A DNA stretch of 43,918 nucleotides from Lachnospiraceae bacterium (GTDB lineage Bacteria; Bacillota; Clostridia; Lachnospirales; Lachnospiraceae), in NCBI GenBank assembly GCA_017480445.1, contig JAFVAO010000043.1:1-43918 (forward strand), read 5' to 3'. A program made the translations under genes and the position numbers. The notes under the pieces were generated by a model, which saw only the letters and a program-made list of their open reading frames with translations, did not search any database and had not been told where the DNA came from. Numbering within the stretch: position 1 is the stretch's first letter; each line of letters starts with the position of its first letter. Of this stretch, positions 8,438 to 14,584 are shown piece after piece.

Positions 8438-9213
8438 GCGTTCTCCTCCTGCTCCGTCCGATGCGCAGATTCAGCTTGGGACGACAATTCCTCCTGACGT
8501 GCCTGTTCCTCCTGGCGTTCGCGCTCTGCCTGACTCTTCCGCAGATATTCCGGCCGATGCTCCGCCGCCTGTACCACGCGTCCCTCCGCAAAATACAGCG
8601 CCCCCAACGCCGCCACACTGGCAGCACGCTGGCGATTGCTTCCCGGTGCGGCAAACGCATAGGGAACCGTTACCCCCTGCTCCAACCGCTCTCTGTACAC
8701 CGGCACGCCGTCTCCCAGGAAAATGACCTTCGCGCCCGTCCGCTCCCTGCCCAGCGCATTGATTCTGCTGATTATATGGGCAATATCCACTGCATCCTGC
8801 GGCTCCACAACACGCAGCTGATTGCCATCAAACGCATACACACCTGTATACACCTGATTTCTGCGCGCATCAATCAGCGGGCACACCAGGCCATCCACAC
8901 CGCACAGATTATACGCCAGCCCTTCCAGCGTAGGCACCTCCACCAGCGGCTTCCCCAGTGCAAGCCCCAGTCCCTTCGCCGTGGCCGATCCGATGCGCAG
9001 TCCCGTGAACGATCCGGGGCCGGCAGCGACAGCGATCGCGTCGATCGCCTCCAGATCCAATTCGATCATCCGCTTCACTTCATCCAACATCGGCAATAAC
9101 GTCTGTGAATGTGTTTTTTTATAATTGACATTGTACTCTGCCAAAATGACATCGTCCTGGAGCACCGCAACACCGGCCACCAGACCCGAACTGTCTATTC
9201 CCAAAATCTTCAT
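8434..9213 (-). CDS. tsaB: tRNA threonylcarbamoyladenosine biosynthesis protein TsaB
   Basis: TsaB is the inactive ASKHA paralogue that forms the scaffold with TsaD and TsaE for t6A synthesis. The motifs MKILGIDSSG, THSQTLLPML and VAAGPGSFTGLRIG are diagnostic. The 259 residues are longer than the usual 220-240 because of a Gln/Glu/Arg-rich tail after PEYLRKSQAE (about residue 222 on), probably disordered. It follows tsaE by 45 bases and overlaps rimI by 4. Confidence 0.95.
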   Translation of the reverse strand: MKILGIDSSGLVAGVAVLQDDVILAEYNVNYKKTHSQTLLPMLDEVKRMIELDLEAIDAIAVAAGPGSFTGLRIGSATAKGLGLALGKPLVEVPTLEGLAYNLCGVDGLVCPLIDARRNQVYTGVYAFDGNQLRVVEPQDAVDIAHIISRINALGRERTGAKVIFLGDGVPVYRERLEQGVTVPYAFAAPGSNRQRAASVAALGALYFAEGRVVQAAEHRPEYLRKSQAERERQEEQARQEELSSQAESAHRTEQEENA

Positions 9214-9258
9214 GTATCCCCGTTCCTCCGCTCGGTTCTCATCGCTTCGTGGCTCTTC

Positions 9259-9747
9259 TCAGCGCTTCGTGATCGTGATCCTGCGATAGTCAAATCCTCT
9301 GGCAGGATCTTTCTCCAGCACAATCTGCGTATAATGCTCCGGCAAAATCTCCGGCACGAGGTCCGCCCACTCCACCAGACAGACACCCTCGGCGTAAAAA
9401 CAATCCTCGTATCCGATCTCTTCCATCTCTTCCACATCCCCGATGCGATACACATCAAAGTGATAAAACGGAAGTCTGCCGTCATGATACTCCTGCAAAA
9501 TCGTGAACGTCGGGCTGTTCACCGGTCCCCTGACGCCGAGTCCTGCCGCCACGCCCTGGGTAAACACGGTCTTCCCTACCCCGAGATCGCCGATCAATGT
9601 ATACAGTTGCCCCGCCTCGGCGGTCCGCCCGATGCGCTCCCCCAGAGCGAACGTCTCCTCGGGCGAGGTTGTCTCAATCTTCTGCACCGCATCGTCCTGT
9701 GCGCCACCGCTCTGTGCTATATTGTTCTGTGCCGTATCCTGCTCCAT
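9259..9747 (-). CDS. tsaE: tRNA threonylcarbamoyladenosine biosynthesis ATPase TsaE
   Basis: A P-loop ATPase of the t6A complex. Walker A is GDLGVGKT (about 48-55), followed by the conserved NSPTFTILQEY and FYHFDVYR, then LVEWAD. The 162 residues include a non-conserved Gln/Asp/Ala-rich start of about 23 residues before ETTSPEETF. GGGAG lies 5 bases before the only Met start. It is the first gene of the run tsaE-tsaB-rimI, 46 bases after a YcxB-like gene that may belong to the same transcript. Confidence 0.95.
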   Translation of the reverse strand: MEQDTAQNNIAQSGGAQDDAVQKIETTSPEETFALGERIGRTAEAGQLYTLIGDLGVGKTVFTQGVAAGLGVRGPVNSPTFTILQEYHDGRLPFYHFDVYRIGDVEEMEEIGYEDCFYAEGVCLVEWADLVPEILPEHYTQIVLEKDPARGFDYRRITITKR

Positions 9748-9793
9748 CCTATCTCCCGTTCCGTCCGCCTTCTTAATTATAGTCTTCTAATTC

Positions 9794-10270
9794 TCAATTC
9801 CGAATTTTTACTTTCTGGGGCGGCATATGTGTGGATATCATTTCAATAACATCTGTTTTTTTATCTCCCATCTCCCGCTTGGGAAAGATGGTCGCATTGA
9901 CACGGCTGGTGTATACGATAATGCTGTGCCCCGTGGACAGAGCTTTCACCATATCCCCCCAGTCCTGGTGCTGTTCCTCGCCGTTTTGCGAAACTGTGAT
10001 CCCGCTCTCGTCCAGCACATAGTGCAGCGGTGCCTTGAACGCTGGATTGCGCAGCGCCTGCTGCCTGCTCTTGAGGAACAGGGTCCAGGGCAGATACAGT
10101 AACAGCACCAGCCCTGCCACAATGAACAAAACCTGTCCTCTGGCGATACCCACCAGCGCCACCACGGCGCCTACCGTGCTGCCCAGAATTCCGGACGCAC
10201 TGTTATAGGTATGCATCAGCATATAATCATACAGATCCTGCGGCTCTATTTTCACATCCAATTCTACCAT
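9794..10270 (-). CDS. YcxB-like membrane protein
   Basis: 158 residues. Two adjacent hydrophobic helices (about 28-45 and 48-68) are followed by a basic stretch and a cytoplasmic beta-rich domain with HYVLDESGITVSQNGEE and a DWGDMVKAL segment, which is the YcxB-like C-terminal domain pattern. The family has no established function. The start MVELDV has GGTGGAG 5 bases upstream; an in-frame ATG eight codons earlier falls in the leader hairpin. It may be first in the t6A transcript. Confidence 0.75.
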   Translation of the reverse strand: MVELDVKIEPQDLYDYMLMHTYNSASGILGSTVGAVVALVGIARGQVLFIVAGLVLLLYLPWTLFLKSRQQALRNPAFKAPLHYVLDESGITVSQNGEEQHQDWGDMVKALSTGHSIIVYTSRVNATIFPKREMGDKKTDVIEMISTHMPPQKVKIRN

Positions 10271-10285
10271 GGTTTCTCCACCTTG

Positions 10286-10320
10286 AAAAAGCACCTACAA
10301 TTCATCCATTTGTAGGTGCT
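10286..10320 (-). terminator. Hairpin with T-run in the leader of the YcxB-like gene
   Basis: Perfect 11-base arms AGCACCTACAA and TTGTAGGTGCT (10290-10320) with a 9-base loop, followed on the minus strand by TTTTTC. This is a textbook intrinsic terminator. It ends only about 15 bases before the YcxB-like start codon and lies downstream of a promoter candidate, so it may be an attenuator rather than the end of the larC transcript. Confidence 0.7.
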
Positions 10321-10336
10321 CTATGTCCCTACATCA

Positions 10337-10365
10337 ATTATATGGGTATACGTCTGAAAAAGCAA
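10337..10365 (-). promoter_or_regulatory. Promoter candidate for the YcxB-like/t6A operon
   Basis: Minus-strand TTGCTT (10360-10365), 17-base spacer, then a perfect TATAAT (10337-10342). The transcript would start near 10330, about ten bases before the leader hairpin. The -35 is weak, so confidence rests on the -10 box. Confidence 0.5.
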
Positions 10366-10605
10366 GCAAAAATGATTTTTGACTTATTCGGTCAAATATT
10401 TGCCTTTTTCACCGATTTCTTGCTGTACAGATTTGAGGAGAATTAAATATCGTATGTTATATAATCATCCCTTGATTTTTGTATTTTGACACTTGTGTCA
10501 CATTCGTAAAAAGCGCAATTCCGCGCCTTTCTTCTGACAAATCAGCCAAAATGCACATGACAGAAATGATGTTATTCGGAGACCATTTCAGTCAATATAT
10601 CTCTC
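10366..10605. other. Intergenic stretch with one short dyad
   Basis: AT-rich, no credible gene on either strand. The only structured element is the dyad TGACAC-TT-GTGTCA at 10487-10500, which could be a protein-binding site. No terminator is visible right after the ECF gene ending at 10606. Confidence 0.4.
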
Positions 10606-11151
10606 TTATGCAATCAATTTGGCGCGACGCAGGGTCACCATCACCGCCGGAATCAGCACCAACTGCAAAATAATGCCCGGGAACGCCGTCAGGAAAGCGC
10701 CGGACAGGAACAACTGCCAGCTAAACGGCGTCTGGGTCAGGCCCAGCATCACCACGCGGGCAATTCCACACACCACTCTGCCCGCAATCATCGCAATCAG
10801 CAGCGCGCTGTACACGCGCAGCAGATAATGTTCCCGAAACACGCTGATGCCGTTAAACAACGCATACATGCAGCCCACGGTGACACCATAGGTCGCCAGT
10901 TCAAAAGCCATCCCCGTTGCATTGGGATAGAGCGCAGGCATCGCAAACAACAGGCTCCGCAGCAGCGGCGTGATGATGCCCACCGCCAGACCATACTGCC
11001 ATCCACACACCATGCCGCACAGCAGCACCGGAATATGCATGGGCAACAGCATTTTCCCGATCTGCGGGATGTGGCCGGTGACAAAAGGCAGCACCAGACC
11101 AATCGCCAAGAACATGCCGGACAATGTCAGTAAACGTATCTTTTTATGCAT
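10606..11151 (-). CDS. ECF transporter S component (substrate unknown)
   Basis: 181 residues, about six hydrophobic helices, and the pattern LPMHIPVLLCGMVCGWQYG at about 36-54, typical of the PF12822-like ECF substrate-binding family. S components bind a vitamin or metal precursor and work with the EcfA/A'/T module, which is not in this window. AGGAGG is 7 bases before the ATG, which lies inside the end of larC (8-base overlap), so translation is coupled. The pairing suggests the cargo relates to the nickel-pincer cofactor, for example nickel or a nicotinate compound; that is inference only. Confidence 0.85.
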   Translation of the reverse strand: MHKKIRLLTLSGMFLAIGLVLPFVTGHIPQIGKMLLPMHIPVLLCGMVCGWQYGLAVGIITPLLRSLLFAMPALYPNATGMAFELATYGVTVGCMYALFNGISVFREHYLLRVYSALLIAMIAGRVVCGIARVVMLGLTQTPFSWQLFLSGAFLTAFPGIILQLVLIPAVMVTLRRAKLIA

Positions 11152-12463
11152 TTGTTTGTATCCTCCTTCTGACCTCTTCCAGACTTACATTTTCCCGCCT
11201 TGCAATCTCGGCCAGATCTTCATATTCATACTTGGATCTGTGGACGCCGTAACCGCTTGCCTTTTTTTTGCGCACTTTGCCGAATACCGTTTCCTCCTCC
11301 ACCGTCTCCCGGGCAAGCACATACCGCCTGTGCTGTGTCTCCCGAATCCCCAATGTCGTCGTGTGCCGCATCAGCAGCTCAATCTGCCGGTCTCGGTTCT
11401 CCGCATCGCAGAGCACAGTAATCATTGTTCCCGGACGGTTCTTCTTCATGCCCACAGCAGTGGTAAATACCTCCTTCGCACCGCCCGCATAACATTGCTC
11501 CATGGCAAAACCGATCTCCTCCGCCGTCATGTCGTCCACGTTGCAGGCAAGCTCAATGATTTCATCCTCCCGTCGCGCCTGCCGCGGCTCTTGCTCTGTG
11601 CTCATCTCCGGTTTCTGCGCCTGCTCCTCTCCCCAAAAAGCGCGCACACAATTTGCCCGTTCAAATTCTTTTTTGCCCATGCCATAGCCGATTCGCTCCA
11701 CGCACATCCGCGGCATGGTGCCAAATCGATCCGCAAAATGCGCCAGCAGCGCAGCGCCCGTCGGCGTACAGAGCTCTCCGCGGATCTCTCCGCCATAAAT
11801 CGGCACATCCCGCAGTAAATATGCTGTCGCCGGTGCCGGCACCGGTAAAATCCCGTGCGCGCACCGCACCTGACCGCTTCCCACATGCACCGGCGAAACC
11901 ACCACTGCATCCGGCGCCAGCCACTCCATCAACGCGCATACCGCCGCGACGTCAGCCACCGCATCCATCGTTCCCACCTCATGAAAATGCACCTCCGATA
12001 CCGGCCGTCTGTGTACATGACTCTCCGCCTCTGCAATCCGCGTGTACACCTCCTCTGCATCCCGCTTTACCTGATCAGATACAGCCAGAGACGCGATCAT
12101 CCGCTTGATCTCCTCCAGGCTCCGATGCACATGATGTGACGTGTCTTGTGCGTGCGCGTCATGCGTATGCGCATCATGCCCGTCCGCCCCATGTGTGTGC
12201 TCGTCATGCGTATGCGCATCGTGCCCGTGCACATGCATCTCCGCATCGCTCTCTTCCACACCATCTATCTTCACTGCGACGCGGGTACCACCGATCCCGC
12301 AGCGAATCGCCTCCTCCGCCGCGTAATGTACCTGCGGAATGCCCAATGCATTCAGTCTGCGCAGTCCCTCCTCCGGATCCGACAACAGCTCCAGCAGTGC
12401 CGCCGTGAGCATATCTCCGGCCGCGCCCATACCGCAGTCCAGATACAGCACCTTTTTTCCCAT
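11144..12463 (-). CDS. larC: Nickel-pincer cofactor biosynthesis protein LarC
   Basis: LarC is the CTP-dependent nickel insertase that completes the nickel-pincer nucleotide of lactate racemase-type enzymes. The N-terminus VLYLDCGMGAAGDML is the family signature, HFHEVGTMDAVADV is at about 160, and GAALLAHF, NVDDMTAEEIGFAME and MKKNRPGTMITVLC mark the second half. Residues 77-113 are a His/Asp-rich metal-binding-like insertion built from two copies of GHDAHTHD. The gene is one unbroken frame of 439 residues; in Lactobacillus plantarum larC is split and expressed by frameshifting. The start MGKKVLY has GGAGG 5 bases upstream; an upstream TTG is less likely. No larA, larB or larE is in the window. 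Confidence 0.93.
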   Translation of the reverse strand: MGKKVLYLDCGMGAAGDMLTAALLELLSDPEEGLRRLNALGIPQVHYAAEEAIRCGIGGTRVAVKIDGVEESDAEMHVHGHDAHTHDEHTHGADGHDAHTHDAHAQDTSHHVHRSLEEIKRMIASLAVSDQVKRDAEEVYTRIAEAESHVHRRPVSEVHFHEVGTMDAVADVAAVCALMEWLAPDAVVVSPVHVGSGQVRCAHGILPVPAPATAYLLRDVPIYGGEIRGELCTPTGAALLAHFADRFGTMPRMCVERIGYGMGKKEFERANCVRAFWGEEQAQKPEMSTEQEPRQARREDEIIELACNVDDMTAEEIGFAMEQCYAGGAKEVFTTAVGMKKNRPGTMITVLCDAENRDRQIELLMRHTTTLGIRETQHRRYVLARETVEEETVFGKVRKKKASGYGVHRSKYEYEDLAEIARRENVSLEEVRRRIQTNA

Positions 12464-12576
12464 ATTCTCCTCCGCCTGATTCATCAATTTTCTGCATATT
12501 TGCTGTTTTTCTTCCTCTTATCCTTTACAGAATATCATGGATTATAGAATTTGTCTTTAAAAACATGACAAATATA

Positions 12577-12605
12577 TTGTAAAATTTCACGATTTCAAGT
12601 ACTAT
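12577..12605 (+). promoter_or_regulatory. Promoter candidate for the aquaporin gene
   Basis: TTGTAA (12577-12582), 17-base spacer, TACTAT (12600-12605); each box matches four of six consensus bases. It lies about 40 bases before the start codon in a very AT-rich divergent region shared with larC. Confidence 0.45.
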
Positions 12606-12646
12606 ATATAGTGGTTATAAATTTTTTTCAAGAAAGGATGAACAAT

Positions 12647-13336
12647 ATGAAAAAATGGATTGCTGAATTTATCGGCACAATGACTCTGGTAACTTTAGGT
12701 TGCGGTACCGCGATGCTGGTCGGCTGTGACGCCGCAAATGGCAGCGGCTATCTGCTCACCGCGCTTGCATTCGGTCTCACGATTGTCGGCATGGCGTATT
12801 GCGTGGGCAACATCTCCGGCTGCCACATCAATCCCGCCGTATCCCTCGGCGTTTTGATGAGCGGCGGCATGACCGTTTCAGACTTCTGCGGCTATGTAGT
12901 TGCCCAGTGTCTCGGCGCGCTCTGCGGCTCCGGACTCCTTACGCTGATCTTCAACCTCGGCGGCGTTGAGGACATGACCGGTGGGCTTGGCACCAACGGA
13001 CTGACAAGCGTAAACGGCAGCGTCGGCGCAGGCCTTTTGGTTGAAATCGTGCTGACCTTTATCTTTGTACTGACCATTCTGGGCGTAACCTCCAAAAATG
13101 CAGGTCACGGTTCCTTCGGCGGCATTGTCATCGGCTTTACGCTGGTGCTGGTACACATTCTCGGTATCGGCCTCACCGGAACCTCCGTCAATCCTGCCAG
13201 AAGCTTGGGCCCCGCGATCGTAGCAGCATGCACAGGCAACACCGCACCCATCGCATGCGTTTGGGTATTTATCGTTGGACCGCTCGTCGGTGCCGCAATC
13301 GCCGCTGTCGTTTACAAGTACTTAGAGAGTAAATAA
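12647..13336 (+). CDS. Aquaporin-family channel (MIP)
   Basis: A 229-residue six-helix membrane channel for water or small neutral solutes. Both NPA half-helix motifs are present: GCHINPAVSLG (NPA near 62-64) and TSVNPARSLGPA (NPA near 182-184). The length and the intact NPA boxes fit AqpZ-like aquaporins rather than the longer glycerol facilitators; selectivity is not certain. The start MKKWIAEFIG has AAAGG 9 bases upstream. It stands alone, divergent from larC. Confidence 0.93.
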   Translation: MKKWIAEFIGTMTLVTLGCGTAMLVGCDAANGSGYLLTALAFGLTIVGMAYCVGNISGCHINPAVSLGVLMSGGMTVSDFCGYVVAQCLGALCGSGLLTLIFNLGGVEDMTGGLGTNGLTSVNGSVGAGLLVEIVLTFIFVLTILGVTSKNAGHGSFGGIVIGFTLVLVHILGIGLTGTSVNPARSLGPAIVAACTGNTAPIACVWVFIVGPLVGAAIAAVVYKYLESK

Positions 13337-13377
13337 ACCACGGACGAAAACTTGAAAAACTTACCATTTGATTTCAC

Positions 13378-13406
13378 TCATAAAAAATGCTGCTGCGTTC
13401 ATACTA
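13378..13406 (+). promoter_or_regulatory. Forespore sigma-G-like promoter of the spore-protein gene
   Basis: TCATA (13378-13382), a 17-base spacer, then CATACTA (13400-13406). This fits the sigma-G -10 consensus CATnnTA and its short -35 element ending in ATR. It lies about 92 bases before the SASP start and has no good sigma-A alternative. The match is by eye; the spore-specific target supports it. Confidence 0.65.
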
Positions 13407-13497
13407 AGACCAAGATAAATGATGTCATGCACTTAACATCCTTTGTCTTGAAAATAGACGCTTAACAAAAAGCAATTGATATTTGGAGGTGAATCAA

Positions 13498-13695
13498 ATG
13501 GCAAACAGAAGCAATAGAGTTGAGGTTCCTGAGGCAAAAGACGCTATGAACCGTTTCAAGACTGAAGTTGCATCCGAGCTCGGCGTAAACCTGAAAAACG
13601 GCTACAACGGCGACCTGACTTCTAAGGAGGCAGGAAGCATCGGTGGCGAGATGGTACGTCGTATGATCAAGAAGCAGGAAGAGAATATGCAGTAA
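13498..13695 (+). CDS. Alpha/beta-type small acid-soluble spore protein
   Basis: A 65-residue DNA-binding protein that saturates and protects forespore DNA. It carries the germination-protease site EVASELGV (23-30) and the second conserved block DLTSKEAGSIGGEMVRRMI. GGAGGTGA is 5 bases before the ATG. It implies the organism forms endospores. A bidirectional terminator follows at 13757. Confidence 0.97.
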   Translation: MANRSNRVEVPEAKDAMNRFKTEVASELGVNLKNGYNGDLTSKEAGSIGGEMVRRMIKKQEENMQ

Positions 13696-13756
13696 AAAAC
13701 ACTGCATGCAGTATAAAAAACACTGCAAGTAGTAAAAGCACACATTCTCGAGTGGC

Positions 13757-13798
13757 AAAACAGGCAGGTCTGCCCTTCGCAGCCCTGCCTGTTTTATG
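13757..13798. terminator. Bidirectional terminator between SASP and transaldolase genes
   Basis: Arms AAAACAGGCAGG (13757-13768) and CCTGCCTGTTTT (13784-13795) pair fully, and CTGC/GCAG extends the stem inside. T-runs stand on both sides, so it can end the plus-strand spore gene and the convergent minus-strand transaldolase gene. Confidence 0.85.
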
Positions 13799-13849
13799 CT
13801 GTTTTATGCGTTTCATGATAGACATTTCATAAAGCCTATTGTCGGCACC

Positions 13850-14503
13850 TTATTCGCCGAATACCGCTTTGTAGTCCGCCTGGAATTTCTCAATACCGGC
13901 ATCTGTCAACGGATGATGCACCATCTGCTCAATCACCTTGTACGGCACCGTGGCAATATCCGCGCCGGCCAGCGCACAATCGGTCACATGTATCGGGTTC
14001 CGCACACTCGCCGCAATAATCTGCGTATCCAGATCCGTCATCGCAAAAATATCCGAGATCTCCTGAATCAGATCCACGCCCCGCTGACTGATATCGTCCA
14101 GTCTTCCGAGGAAAGGTGATACATACGTCGCGCCTGCTCTTGCGGCCAACAACGCCTGATTGGCGGAGAAGATCAGCGTTACATTGGTCTTGATCCCCTC
14201 TGCGGAGAGCACTTTACATGCTTTTAAGCCCTCCACCGTCATCGGGATCTTCACCACCATATTCGGATGAATCTTCGCAATCTCTCTTCCCTCCGCGATC
14301 ATGCCCTCGGCATCCACCGTGGTCGCCTTGACCTCACCGCTGATCGGGCCATCTACAATCGAAGCAATCTCCGCGATCACCGCTTTAAAATCTCGGCCTT
14401 CCTTCGCGATCAGGGACGGATTGGTGGTCACACCACAGATCACGCCCATATCGTTGGCTTTCTTGATATCCTCCACATTTGCAGTGTCAATGAAAAAGCG
14501 CAT
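13850..14503 (-). CDS. TalC/MipB-type transaldolase
   Basis: 217 residues, the size of the short decameric transaldolase/fructose-6-phosphate aldolase family. [16 protein letters not shown] at the start and [13 protein letters not shown] at 26-38 are diagnostic. The Schiff-base lysine is in MVVKIPMT (about 85). The segment [12 protein letters not shown] has the SPF form of transaldolases rather than the APY form of E. coli fructose-6-phosphate aldolase, so dihydroxyacetone transfer in the pentose phosphate pathway is more likely. Start chosen with AGGAG 9 bases upstream. Confidence 0.93.
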   Translation of the reverse strand: MRFFIDTANVEDIKKANDMGVICGVTTNPSLIAKEGRDFKAVIAEIASIVDGPISGEVKATTVDAEGMIAEGREIAKIHPNMVVKIPMTVEGLKACKVLSAEGIKTNVTLIFSANQALLAARAGATYVSPFLGRLDDISQRGVDLIQEISDIFAMTDLDTQIIAASVRNPIHVTDCALAGADIATVPYKVIEQMVHHPLTDAGIEKFQADYKAVFGE

Positions 14504-14584
14504 AACTACTTTCTCCTCTCCTCTTTGCATACTTTATTGGCAAAAATCTCACGCATTTTATCCGGCACATCGCACGGCATGTTT

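Noticed and set aside
12146-12240. Short GC-rich repeats inside larC that could be taken for a CRISPR-like or regulatory array.
   Set aside because: They are codons for the His/Asp-rich insert, in frame and without spacers of constant length.
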